This document shows, in pieces, positions 43,057 through 51,727 of a stretch of 64,000 nucleotides of DNA. Position 1 is the first letter of the stretch. Each line of letters starts with the position of its first letter. This DNA comes from Nocardia coubleae NBRC 108252 (lineage in GTDB: Bacteria > Actinomycetota > Actinomycetes > Mycobacteriales > Mycobacteriaceae). The stretch spans positions 1 through 64,000 of the forward strand of contig NZ_BDBD01000004.1 of assembly GCF_001612805.1 (NCBI RefSeq), read 5' to 3'. The notes beneath the pieces are model-generated. The model saw only the letters and a list, made by a program, of their open reading frames with translations, was not told the origin of the DNA and did not search any database. The position numbers and the translations under genes were made by a program.

Positions 43057-43094
43057 ATCGAAGCCTGGTGTGGCCACAACGCAAGGAGAGATAC

Positions 43095-43208
43095 ATGGGC
43101 TCGTTGAGTGAGCTTCTGACCGCGGCCATCGCGGGACTCGGTTCGGCTGCCGAAGGCGACGGTCTGCTGGCCGTCTTCCTCGGTTCGGTGGAAGCCTTCT
43201 TCCCGTAA
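43095..43208 (+). CDS. Short acidic peptide A2
   Basis: 37 aa, MGSLSELLTAAI then the same residues 12-37 as A1. AAGGAG six bases before the ATG. Differences from A1 are at positions 5, 8, 9 and 11 only. 70 nt before B2. Same interpretation as A1. Confidence 0.85.
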   Translation: MGSLSELLTAAIAGLGSAAEGDGLLAVFLGSVEAFFP

Positions 43209-43278
43209 TCCGGCCGTCCGGTCACCCGGCTCGCCCGTGACGCGAGCCTGATTCACCCATCACCACCAGGAGAAACAC

Positions 43279-43395
43279 ATGGGATCCCTCTACGAACTGC
43301 TGGAGACCGGCGCCGGCAGCCTCAGCAATGCGGCGTTGCCCTTCGTGCAGGCGCTCATCTCGGCGAGCGGCGGCACGCCGACGCCCGGCAAGTAG
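43279..43395 (+). CDS. Short peptide B2
   Basis: 38 aa, MGSLYELLETGAGSLSNAAL at the start and a GTPTPGK tail. AGGAG six bases before the ATG. Differs from B1 at six residues. Followed by a strong hairpin and then the mycoloyltransferase gene. Confidence 0.85.
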   Translation: MGSLYELLETGAGSLSNAALPFVQALISASGGTPTPGK

Positions 43396-43411
43396 CCCTC
43401 AGCTTTGTCAC

Positions 43412-43437
43412 GGGGGCCGGCCCACCGGCCGGCCCCC
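43412..43437 (+). terminator. GC-rich hairpin after peptide unit 2
   Basis: A perfect 11-bp stem GGGGGCCGGCC with its complement and a CACC loop, 16 bp after the B2 stop. No U-tract, as in many actinobacterial terminators; partial read-through to the enzyme gene is possible. Confidence 0.8.
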
Positions 43438-43474
43438 GGTCGCTCTTCGAGAAGTCAGCAGGCTCGTACCACCG

Positions 43475-44512
43475 ATGAACACACCCGCATTCCGCACCAT
43501 CCTCGCCGCGGCCTGTGCCGCCGCCCTGGCCACCGCTCCCGTGCTCGCCGACGGCCCGGGGGCGACCGCCGCGCCCGGCGCCCATCTGGTGAGCCGCGGT
43601 CAGACCGGCCAGACCGCCGAGATCAGCGTCTATTCGCCGTCGATGGATCGCACCATCGCGCTGCGCGTGCTCCGCCCCGCCGACACCGCGACTCCCGCCC
43701 CGACGCTGTATCTGCTCAACGGTGCGGGCGGCGGCGAGGATTCGGCCAACTGGGCAGGTCAGACGAATGCGGCCGAGTTCTTCGCCGGCAAGCACGTCAA
43801 TGTCGTGATGCCGATGGAAGGCGCGTTCAGCTACTACACCGACTGGCAGCAGCCCGATCCAGGACTGGCGAAGAACCTGAAGAACAACGGCGTCAACAAG
43901 TGGACGACCTTCCTCACCCAGGAGTTGCCGCCCGTGATCGACGCGGCCTTCGGCACCACGGGCGTGAACTCGCTCGCGGGCATCTCGATGGCGGGCAGTT
44001 CGGTGCTCGACCTGGCCATCCAGGCCCCGCAGCTCTACCGGAGCGTCGCCTCCTACAGCGGCTGCGCGATGACGAGCGACCCGGTCGGCCGTGAGTTCGT
44101 CTCGCTGGTGGTCCGCCTCGGCGGCGGCAAGGTGGAGAATATGTGGGGGCCCGCAGGCGATGCCGCCTGGCGCGAGCACGACCCGTATGTGCAAGCGCAT
44201 CGGCTGCCCGATATCCCGATCTATATCGCCGCCGGAAGTGGATTGCCGGGCGTGCACGACACCCTCGCGAATCCGCGGGTACATGTCGAAGGAAAAAACC
44301 CCGCGTCCATTCTGCAGAATCAAATGCTCGTCGGCGGCGGAATCGAAGCGGCGACCATGTATTGCACCGCGCAAATGGCCCAGCGGACACGCGAACTCGG
44401 TCGTACGAATATCACCTACAATATGCGCGCGACCGGAACTCATTCGTGGGGTTATTGGGAAGACGATCTGCACGCTTCCTGGCCGATGATGGCGACGGCG
44501 CTCGGCCTGTGA
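43475..44512 (+). CDS. Ag85-family mycoloyltransferase
   Basis: 345 aa secreted alpha/beta hydrolase. Signal peptide about 1-25. Nucleophile Ser171 in AGISMAGSS; catalytic His323 in GTHSWGYWEDDL, the Ag85 GTHSWEYW motif; lid and trehalose region NGAGGGEDSANW. Members transfer mycolates to trehalose, arabinogalactan or, in the MytC type, to small porin peptides. Its place right after four such peptides makes a protein mycoloyl-transferase role attractive. Stop overlaps the start of the acyltransferase gene (GTGA). Confidence 0.93.
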   Translation: MNTPAFRTILAAACAAALATAPVLADGPGATAAPGAHLVSRGQTGQTAEISVYSPSMDRTIALRVLRPADTATPAPTLYLLNGAGGGEDSANWAGQTNAAEFFAGKHVNVVMPMEGAFSYYTDWQQPDPGLAKNLKNNGVNKWTTFLTQELPPVIDAAFGTTGVNSLAGISMAGSSVLDLAIQAPQLYRSVASYSGCAMTSDPVGREFVSLVVRLGGGKVENMWGPAGDAAWREHDPYVQAHRLPDIPIYIAAGSGLPGVHDTLANPRVHVEGKNPASILQNQMLVGGGIEAATMYCTAQMAQRTRELGRTNITYNMRATGTHSWGYWEDDLHASWPMMATALGL

Positions 44513-45888
44513 ACATCCTGCGGGTACGCCCCGGGCGGTTGGCACCGCGCGACGCGGTCTTCGTCTACGACGAGACCGACCGGCACCTCTCCCACATCGT
44601 CGCGATCTACTGCTTCGCCGACGACCGCAACGCGCCCCTGACCACGAGCGAGGTTCGCGAGTGGGCGCGGGCTCGCCTCGGCCACTCCCCCTTGTTCCAC
44701 CGCCGCTTGCGCCGCACCCCCTTCGACCTCGATCTGCCGTATTGGGTGCCCGCTCCGGTGGCGAATATGGCCGATCATGTCTTCCTCGACGCGCCGGGTA
44801 GCTGGCCTGCCGCACAGGCGCGAATCGCCGAACTCGCCTCGGCGAGAATGGATCTCGTCAAGCCGCCGTGGGAGATCCATGTCCTGGACCGGGTACGTGG
44901 GGTGCCGGGGATCGGGACGGCGACGGTGGTGGTGCTCAAACTCCACCACAGCGTCTGCGACGGGGTCGCGACCCGCGAACTCGAGGCGAAACTCTTCGGC
45001 GACGCGCCCGCCCCCGAGGTCGAACTCGGGGGTGACGACCTGATCGGCGCGGCCGTGCGGACCGCCGCCACTGCGCTCACCGCTCCCGCACGATTCGCCC
45101 TCGGCATGGCCCGGACCCGGGCATCCGGCGACGCCGGCGCGGTGACCCAGCAACCCGTGACCCGCTTCAACCGCGATATCCACGCACCGCTGACCATGCA
45201 CGTCGTCACCCTGCCGATGGCCGAGGTCCGCGCCGTACAGGCCGCGTGCCCGGTCCGGGTCACCGTCAACGACCTGATGCTGACCACCGTGTCGGGTGCG
45301 CTCGCGGCGTATCTGGCCGAGTACGACGAGACACCCGAGGCCTCCCTCGCGGCCATGGTCCCGATGTCGATGCGCGGTGTGGCGCAGTGGGATTCGGTGA
45401 ATCAGCTCACCCAGATGTTCGTCGATCTGCACACCGACATCGACGACCCGGTGCGGCGACTGCTCGCGATCGGGGAATCGGCGAAGCGGGCCAAGGCCAC
45501 CGCCGCCGACCCGGCCACCCTGCGCACCGAGTCGCGCGTGGAGACCGCGCCCGCACTGCTGCTGCGAGCCGCGGGCTGGGCGCGCACCCTGCGCCGGTTC
45601 GACGAGGCGACCTCGGTGCCGTTGAGCAACACCACGATCAGCAATGTGCCACCGGTCCGCGACGACCTGCGGTTCGCCGGACGGCCACTGGTGCGCGTGC
45701 TCGGTGCGCTGCCGATCCACGACGGCGACGGCCTGCGCCATCTCATCACCTCGCAGGGCGCGGAACTGGCCATCACCGTCACAACCAACGCCGTGATGAT
45801 GCCGGACCCCGAGCACTACGGCGACCTGTTACTGAGCTCGTTCCGCAGACTCGCCGACGCCGTGACCGCCCGGGGTGCCGTCGGCTAG
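44509..45888 (+). CDS. WS/DGAT family acyltransferase
   Basis: 459 aa wax ester synthase/diacylglycerol acyltransferase-type enzyme using acyl-CoA. Active-site HHxxxDG is HHSVCDG at 146-152, and the C-terminal conserved block is SNTTISNVPP. GTG start 44509 overlaps the mycoloyltransferase stop by 4 nt, so they are made together. It may make storage lipids, or here supply or accept acyl groups for the envelope system. Convergent overlap of 4 nt with the APC gene. Confidence 0.92.
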   Translation: MNILRVRPGRLAPRDAVFVYDETDRHLSHIVAIYCFADDRNAPLTTSEVREWARARLGHSPLFHRRLRRTPFDLDLPYWVPAPVANMADHVFLDAPGSWPAAQARIAELASARMDLVKPPWEIHVLDRVRGVPGIGTATVVVLKLHHSVCDGVATRELEAKLFGDAPAPEVELGGDDLIGAAVRTAATALTAPARFALGMARTRASGDAGAVTQQPVTRFNRDIHAPLTMHVVTLPMAEVRAVQAACPVRVTVNDLMLTTVSGALAAYLAEYDETPEASLAAMVPMSMRGVAQWDSVNQLTQMFVDLHTDIDDPVRRLLAIGESAKRAKATAADPATLRTESRVETAPALLLRAAGWARTLRRFDEATSVPLSNTTISNVPPVRDDLRFAGRPLVRVLGALPIHDGDGLRHLITSQGAELAITVTTNAVMMPDPEHYGDLLLSSFRRLADAVTARGAVG

Positions 45889-47378
45889 TCCGGCGGTTCC
45901 TGCGCACCCTCGTCGGTCTCGGCGACATCGGGGGCGACTTCGCGGGTGGCCATGCCACCGTCCTTGCCCTCGTCCCTGGGGCCAGGTCGTCCACCTTTCG
46001 GTTCGGCGGTGTCGTCGTCGCGGTCGCGTGGTGTGGTCATGAGCTTCCTCCTCTGCGGGTCCTCGGCTGGCTCTACCCGTTTTTCCGCATCCACACCACC
46101 GCGGGCACGAACGGCGTTCACCACGGCCAGCACCGCGCCGAGACCGACGAGGATCAGCCCGCGCGCCCACACCTCACCGTCGATGCGGGTGAAGAGGAAC
46201 AGGCACGACGCCAGGCCGAGCAGGGGCACGACGGTCGGAATCCGGAAGTGGCCCGGTTCGCCCGGTTCGCGGCGCAACACCAGCACCGCCGCGTCGACGG
46301 AACCGAAGACGAACAACAGCAACAGCACCAATGTCGCTGCCAGCGAATCGACTTCGCCGGTCAGTGCCAGCAACAACGACACCGATGATGTCGCCAGGAT
46401 CGCCACCCAGGGTGTGCGCCTGCCGGGCAGGATCCGGGCGAGCGTGGACGGCAGGAGGCCGTCGCGGGCCATGCCGTACGCCAGCCGCGAGGACATGATG
46501 CCGGTGAGCAGGGCCCCGTTGGCGACCGCGACCAGCGCGATCACGCTGAACAACCAGTCGGGCACCTCCCCGGCCACCCGCACCACCTCCAGCAGTGGTC
46601 CGCTCGACTCCGCCAGCTTCTCGGTGGGCACTGCGGCACTGGCGACCACACCGATCAGCGCGTACACCACCCCGGCGGTGAGCAGCGCGCCGAACAGCGC
46701 CGTTGGGTAGGACCGGCGTGGATCCTTGACCTCCTCGGCCAGATTCACCGAGGTCTCGAAGCCGACGAAGGAATAGAACGCCAGCACCGAGCCCGCGAGC
46801 ACCGCCCCGACCGCACCCTGTTCGGCGGTGCCCACCTGGGTGAGGCGGCTCAGGTCGGCGTCACCGCGCAGCATCACCCACAGGCCGAGTCCGATGATGA
46901 GCAGCAACCCGCCGACCTCGACCAGCGTGGCGGCCACGTTGGCGCCCAACGACTCCCGGATGCCGCGAATGTTGAGTGCCGCGAGCAGCGCGAGAAACAC
47001 CACGACCACCACGACCACCGGCACCGAGACCAGCGCCTGCAGATAGTCCCCCGCGAACGCCCTGGCCAGCGCACCCACCGACACCACACCGGCGGCGAGC
47101 ATGCAGAAACCGACGAACGACCCGGCCGCGGGCCCGAACGCCCGGGTGACATAGTGCGCCGACCCACCCGCCCTCGGGAACTTCGTCGCGAGTTCCGCAT
47201 ATGAACCCGCGGTGAGCGTGGCCAGCACCAGCGCGATGACGAGCGGCAACCACACGGCGCCACCGGACTCGCGGGCCACCGAACCGACCAGCACGTACAC
47301 GCCGGCGCCCAGAATGTCGCCGAGGATGAAGAAGTACAGCAGCGGCGTGGTGACAGCCCGCTTCAGGACAACGGTCAT
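45885..47378 (-). CDS. APC family amino acid permease
   Basis: 497 aa, 12 transmembrane helices. N-terminal GDILGAGVYVLVGSVA is the substrate-binding helix 1 motif. The last 75 residues are a hydrophilic acidic tail, unusual in length. Amino acid/polyamine proton symport expected. Confidence 0.92.
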   Translation of the reverse strand: MTVVLKRAVTTPLLYFFILGDILGAGVYVLVGSVARESGGAVWLPLVIALVLATLTAGSYAELATKFPRAGGSAHYVTRAFGPAAGSFVGFCMLAAGVVSVGALARAFAGDYLQALVSVPVVVVVVVFLALLAALNIRGIRESLGANVAATLVEVGGLLLIIGLGLWVMLRGDADLSRLTQVGTAEQGAVGAVLAGSVLAFYSFVGFETSVNLAEEVKDPRRSYPTALFGALLTAGVVYALIGVVASAAVPTEKLAESSGPLLEVVRVAGEVPDWLFSVIALVAVANGALLTGIMSSRLAYGMARDGLLPSTLARILPGRRTPWVAILATSSVSLLLALTGEVDSLAATLVLLLLFVFGSVDAAVLVLRREPGEPGHFRIPTVVPLLGLASCLFLFTRIDGEVWARGLILVGLGAVLAVVNAVRARGGVDAEKRVEPAEDPQRRKLMTTPRDRDDDTAEPKGGRPGPRDEGKDGGMATREVAPDVAETDEGAQEPPD

Positions 47379-47423
47379 GCGGAACCTATACCCGCGACCG
47401 CGCCGGTGAAGCGCGCGACGCGC

Positions 47424-48131
47424 TCAGCGTTGCAGCACGCTGCTGCGCCGCACGGGCAGACCACGCTCCTCGAAGGCGGTGAGCAGCAGCTGGCCACGAC
47501 GCGCCGCGGCGGCGGGATCGGTGCGCGCCAGATCGGGCACGTAGGTGGCCGCACCGACGACGGATTCACCGACCAGCGGCCAGAACCGGCGCGCGGGCAG
47601 ACCCGAGCAGCGGGTGAGCACCGACTGCAATGGGATCAGCGACGACGCGCTGCGCTGCACCAGCCACACCGCCATCGCCGCCTCGCAGGGCAGTGCGACG
47701 GTGCCGGGTTCGGCGGCCTCCGGGTCACCGTCGACGACGCGAATAGTGGTGTCGGACAAGCCCGCCCAGTCGATACCGCCGTCGTTGTCGTGGTGGATCC
47801 AGAGGTTGTCGCGCCCGGGATCCCAGGCCTGCGCCGACATCACGAACAGCGCGGTGACCCGGCCGACGACGGCGTGGATGAGCGCGGTCGCCACCACCTC
47901 GGCGGCGATCTCGTCGTTGATCATCTCCGCGGCGTGCCTGCGGTACATCAGTTCGACGCGGCCCTCGGACAACCCGTTCGGGACATGCCACCATCGCCGT
48001 TTCCCCTGTCCGGCCATCGCCGCCACGGCATAGACCCGCGGATGCTCCGGTTGCAGGGCTTGCAACCGCGCACAGGCGCGATCGAACGCGAGGGTGGTGC
48101 GGGTCGTGGTGGTGGTGACGGGCTCGGGCAT
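47424..48131 (-). CDS. FhuF-like siderophore-iron reductase relative lacking the Fe-S cysteines
   Basis: 235 aa. The body, including FWPLVGESVVGAATYVP before a C-terminal helix, resembles FhuF-type ferric-siderophore reductases. The expected RRSCCLYYR cluster motif and the following Cys are replaced by RRSSVLQR at 228-235 and the protein ends there, so no [2Fe-2S] cluster can form. GAGGAGG before the ATG. Divergent from the FecCD genes with an IdeR box between. Family call is moderate. Confidence 0.6.
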   Translation of the reverse strand: MPEPVTTTTTRTTLAFDRACARLQALQPEHPRVYAVAAMAGQGKRRWWHVPNGLSEGRVELMYRRHAAEMINDEIAAEVVATALIHAVVGRVTALFVMSAQAWDPGRDNLWIHHDNDGGIDWAGLSDTTIRVVDGDPEAAEPGTVALPCEAAMAVWLVQRSASSLIPLQSVLTRCSGLPARRFWPLVGESVVGAATYVPDLARTDPAAAARRGQLLLTAFEERGLPVRRSSVLQR

Positions 48132-48178
48132 CGAACCTCCTCGAACGGTTGGTTCCCGTGACGATGATGTCTCGGAAC

Positions 48179-48197
48179 ATAGGTTAGGCTTACCAGA
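48179..48197. promoter_or_regulatory. IdeR/DtxR iron box in divergent iron promoter
   Basis: ATAGGTTAGGCTTACCAGA matches 15 of 19 consensus positions. It lies between the FhuF-like gene and the FecCD genes and should repress both when iron is plentiful. Confidence 0.85.
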
Positions 48198-48242
48198 CTT
48201 CACAAGTCGTGTCCGGTTTCGAGGCAGGAGAAGTTCGTCGCC

Positions 48243-49289
48243 GTGATCCACCCTGGCACCGTCAGACGCCGTCGTCTGACCGGGCTTGCCCTGCTCGCTG
48301 TACTGCTCACCGTGGCAGTGGTCGCCAGCATCGCCGTCGGCACCCGCTCGCTCGCACCGTCCACGGTGTTCGACGCCGTCACACACGCTCTCGGCTGCGA
48401 CGGCGGCCCGTTCCGATGCCCGGCCCGCTCCACCGCCGAGGAAATCGTGCGTGAGCTGCGTCTCCCGCGCACCGCGTTGGCCCTCATCGCCGGAATGGCG
48501 CTGGGGGTCGCGGGCGCGCTCATCCAGGGGTATACCCGGAATCCGCTAGCTGATGCCGGATTGTTAGGACTGAATGCGGGCGCCGGCTTCCTGGCGGCGC
48601 TCAGCATCTATCTGTTCGGCTTCACCGCGCCGAGTCAGTACATCTGGTTCGCCTTCGCCGGGTCGGCGATCGCGGGACTGATCGTGTTCGGCGTCTCCTC
48701 GATCGGCGGCGGCAAGGCCAGCCCGTTGAGCCTGGTACTCGCCGGTGCGGCGGTCACCGCGTTCCTGCAGGCGATGACCAATGCCGTCGTCGTGCTCGAC
48801 AACGCGGCGCTCGACACCTACCGGTTCTGGGTGGTCGGCACGGTCAACGGCCGCGAGGCCGACGTGTTCTGGCAGGTCCTGCCGTTCCTCGTGATCGGCC
48901 TCGGCATGGCCCTGGCCGCCGCCCCCGCCCTGAACCTGCTCGGTCTCGGCGACGACGTGGCACGCGGCCTCGGTGTCGACATCGGCCGGGCGCGCGCGTT
49001 CGGGCTGGTCGCGGTGGTGCTGCTCAGCGGTGCGGCCACCGCGGCGGTCGGTCCGATCGCGTTCCTCGGGCTGGTGGTCCCGCATATCGCTCGCATCGTC
49101 ACCGGACCCGACAACCGGTGGCTGATCCCCTACTCGGCCCTGCTGGGCGGACTGTTGCTGCTGGCGGCCGATATCACCGGCCGGGTCGTCGCCCGGCCGG
49201 GTGAACTGCAGGTCGGCGTGATGCTGGCGGCGCTGGGCGCACCGTTCTTCATCGCCCTCGTGCGCCGCAAGAAGCTGGTGACGCTGTGA
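48243..49289 (+). CDS. FecCD-type iron-siderophore ABC permease 1
   Basis: 348 aa with about ten helices; LPRTALALIAGMALGVAGAL and NPLADAGLLGLNAGA are BtuC/FecCD signatures. GTG start. Stop overlaps the next gene (GTGA). No substrate-binding lipoprotein gene is adjacent. Confidence 0.94.
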   Translation: MIHPGTVRRRRLTGLALLAVLLTVAVVASIAVGTRSLAPSTVFDAVTHALGCDGGPFRCPARSTAEEIVRELRLPRTALALIAGMALGVAGALIQGYTRNPLADAGLLGLNAGAGFLAALSIYLFGFTAPSQYIWFAFAGSAIAGLIVFGVSSIGGGKASPLSLVLAGAAVTAFLQAMTNAVVVLDNAALDTYRFWVVGTVNGREADVFWQVLPFLVIGLGMALAAAPALNLLGLGDDVARGLGVDIGRARAFGLVAVVLLSGAATAAVGPIAFLGLVVPHIARIVTGPDNRWLIPYSALLGGLLLLAADITGRVVARPGELQVGVMLAALGAPFFIALVRRKKLVTL

Positions 49290-50389
49290 GCGCCGGCATC
49301 GACACGACCACCGATCTGCGCAAGGTGCGTCCGGCCTTGCGAGTCGGCCCGCTGTCGCTGGTGCTGCGCCCGGTGATGTTCGGTTTCGTCGTCGCGCTGG
49401 CCGTGACCGTGTTCGTGCTGTTCTGCGTCGATATCGCCGTCGGCGACACCTATGTCCCGCTGAGCCGGGTGCTCGATGTCCTCGGCGGGGGTGGCTCCCG
49501 ATCGCAGCGGTTCATCGTGCTCGAATCGCGACTCCCCCGGGCACTCACCGCCGTGGTGGTCGGTGCCGCCCTCGGTCTTGCGGGTGCGCTGATGCAGTCG
49601 ATCCTGCACAACCCGCTGGCGGGGCCGGACGTGCTCGGTATCACCACCGGTGCGAGTGTGGGCGCGGTCGCCGTGCTGGTCGGAAGTGGCGGGGCGACAA
49701 CGGGTCTCGTCGCGACGGTCGGTGCTCCGCTGGCGGCGCTGGCCGGCGGTCTGCTCACCGCCGTCGTCATCTACCTGCTGGCGTGGGGACGCGGTGGTGG
49801 CGGCGAACGCGGTGTCACCGGTTTCCGGCTCGTGCTCATCGGTATAGGCGTGAACGCGGTACTCATGTCGGCGATCAGCTGGCTGCTCACCCGCGCCAGC
49901 CTCACCGACGCCGCCCGCGCCCAGGTCTGGCTCAACGGCTCGCTCGACGCGGCCGACATGTCAAGTGTCGTGCCCGCCGCGATCGCGCTCACCGTGGTCA
50001 CCGTCGTGGCGCTCGTCTCGGCGCGCACGCTGGCCGCGCTGCGCCTCGGCGAGGAGTCGACCCGGGTGCTCGGTGTGCGGATCCAGTCCCAGCAGGCGCT
50101 GCTGATCGGTGCGTCCGTGGTCGCCGCCTCGGTGGCGACCGCGGCGGTCGGGCCCGTCGGGTTCGTCGCGCTGGCGGCACCGCAGATCGCCCGGATGGCG
50201 TTGCGCACGCCCGGCGAACCGCTGATCGCCTCGGCGCTCACCGGCGCCGCGCTGGTGGCGGGGGCCGATATCATCTCGCGCGCACTGCTGCCCGTCGACC
50301 TGCCGGTCGGTATCGTCACCGCCGCTCTCGGCGGGCCGTTCCTGCTCTACCTGCTCGTCCGCATGAACCGGAAGGCCACGCTCTCATGA
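49286..50389 (+). CDS. FecCD-type iron-siderophore ABC permease 2
   Basis: 367 aa. The partner permease, with SRLPRALTAVVVGAALGLAGA and NPLAGPDVLGITTGAS. Coupled to both neighbours by 4-nt overlaps (GTGA, ATGA). Confidence 0.94.
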   Translation: MSAGIDTTTDLRKVRPALRVGPLSLVLRPVMFGFVVALAVTVFVLFCVDIAVGDTYVPLSRVLDVLGGGGSRSQRFIVLESRLPRALTAVVVGAALGLAGALMQSILHNPLAGPDVLGITTGASVGAVAVLVGSGGATTGLVATVGAPLAALAGGLLTAVVIYLLAWGRGGGGERGVTGFRLVLIGIGVNAVLMSAISWLLTRASLTDAARAQVWLNGSLDAADMSSVVPAAIALTVVTVVALVSARTLAALRLGEESTRVLGVRIQSQQALLIGASVVAASVATAAVGPVGFVALAAPQIARMALRTPGEPLIASALTGAALVAGADIISRALLPVDLPVGIVTAALGGPFLLYLLVRMNRKATLS

Positions 50390-51210
50390 CCAGCCCCGCC
50401 CATCGCCTCGCCGCCGACACCGTGTCCCTCGGCTACGGCGAGCGGGTGATCGTCGACGGGCTCAGTCTCGACATCGCCCCCGGCGTGGTCACCACGGTGA
50501 TCGGGCCGAACGGGTGCGGCAAGTCGACGCTGCTCAAGTCGCTCGGCCGGTTGCTTCGTCCGCGCGAAGGTCAGGTGGTGCTCGACGGCAAGGCGATCTC
50601 GACGATGAAGACCAAGGACGTCGCGCGGGTGATCGGCATGTTGCCGCAGACCCCCGTCGCGCCGGAAGGGCTCACCGTCGCCGATCTCGTCGCGCGCGGC
50701 CGTCACCCGCATCAGTCCTGGCTGCGCCAGTGGTCGGCCGACGACGAGACAGAGGTCGCCGCCGCCCTGGCCCAGACCGGCATCGCCGACCTGGCCGACC
50801 GCACGCTCGACGAACTGTCCGGCGGACAGCGGCAACGCGCCTGGATCTCGATGGCGCTGGCCCAGGGCACCGACATCCTGCTGCTCGACGAACCGACCAC
50901 CTACCTCGACCTCGCGCACTCGCTGGAAGTACTCGACCTGGTCGACCGCTTGCACGCCGAATTCGGGCGCACCGTGGTGATGGTCCTGCACGATCTCAAC
51001 CTCGCCATCCGCTACAGCGACGACCTGGTGGTGATGGCGGCGGGCCGCATCGTCGCGCAGGGAAAACCGGCCGACATCATCACAGCGGAACTGCTCGCCG
51101 AGGTGTTCGGACTCGACGCGAAGGTGCTCACCGATCCGGTCTCGGGGCGGCCGATGGTCGTGCCGATCGGCACGCGTCACGTGCACGGCGCGGCCGGGTA
51201 TGACGAATGA
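50386..51210 (+). CDS. Iron-siderophore ABC transporter ATPase (FepC-like)
   Basis: 274 aa. Walker A GPNGCGKST, signature LSGGQRQRAW, Walker B LLLDEPTTYLDL. Last gene of the IdeR-controlled importer. It should energise uptake of ferric siderophore or haem-type ligands brought by a binding protein encoded elsewhere. Confidence 0.95.
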   Translation: MTSPAHRLAADTVSLGYGERVIVDGLSLDIAPGVVTTVIGPNGCGKSTLLKSLGRLLRPREGQVVLDGKAISTMKTKDVARVIGMLPQTPVAPEGLTVADLVARGRHPHQSWLRQWSADDETEVAAALAQTGIADLADRTLDELSGGQRQRAWISMALAQGTDILLLDEPTTYLDLAHSLEVLDLVDRLHAEFGRTVVMVLHDLNLAIRYSDDLVVMAAGRIVAQGKPADIITAELLAEVFGLDAKVLTDPVSGRPMVVPIGTRHVHGAAGYDE

Positions 51211-51230
51211 CACACCAGCAAACACCCCGT

Positions 51231-51247
51231 TACGACAATCTGTAGTA
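51231..51247. promoter_or_regulatory. BlaI-type operator
   Basis: TACGACA-ATC-TGTAGTA is a near-perfect dyad resembling the TACTACA/TGTAGTA half sites of BlaI regulators. A further half site (TTTGTCGTT) lies at 51253-51261. Just upstream of the BlaI gene. Confidence 0.75.
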
Positions 51248-51282
51248 CGCATCTTTGTCGTTGAGTCCGTAAAATCGGAGGG

Positions 51283-51663
51283 ATGGCAGGTCTCGGCGAA
51301 CTCGAAAAAGCGGTGATGGACCAGTTGTGGTCCGCCGACGAACCGCTCACGGTGCGGCAGGTACACGAAGCACTGGCGGCTCGTCGCGAGCTCGCGTACA
51401 CCACGGTGATGACCGTGCTGCAGCGGCTGGCGAAAAAGGATTTGGTTGTGCAGCGTCGCGACGATCGCGCGCATCGGTACGCCCCGGTTCACAGCCGCGA
51501 CGAACTGGTCGCGAGCCTGATGGTCGACGCGTTGCAGCAGGCCGACGCGGCGGGCAGCCGCGCCGCGGCGCTGGTGCACTTCGTGGAACAGGTCGGCAAG
51601 GACGAGGCCGACGCCCTGCGCGAGGCACTGGCCAAGCTCGAATCCGACGAAAACAGCGGCTAG
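51283..51663 (+). CDS. blaI: BlaI/MecI family repressor
   Basis: 126 aa winged-helix repressor (LGELEKAVMDQLW, then YTTVMTVLQRLAKKDLV). Syntenic with M. tuberculosis Rv1846c, next to its M56 peptidase. Normally cleaved or inactivated in response to beta-lactams. Probably autoregulated by the operator above. Confidence 0.94.
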   Translation: MAGLGELEKAVMDQLWSADEPLTVRQVHEALAARRELAYTTVMTVLQRLAKKDLVVQRRDDRAHRYAPVHSRDELVASLMVDALQQADAAGSRAAALVHFVEQVGKDEADALREALAKLESDENSG

Positions 51664-51727
51664 ACTCCCTGGCGGCTCTCACAACGACGTGAGCGCCCCT
51701 GGCCCCACAACGCAGTGAGCAGAGTCG

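Noticed and set aside
42987..43109. 41-codon ORF beginning MNSSSGVKH upstream of peptide A2
   Set aside because: It covers the promoter and ribosome site of A2 and has no equivalent in the unit 1 leader.
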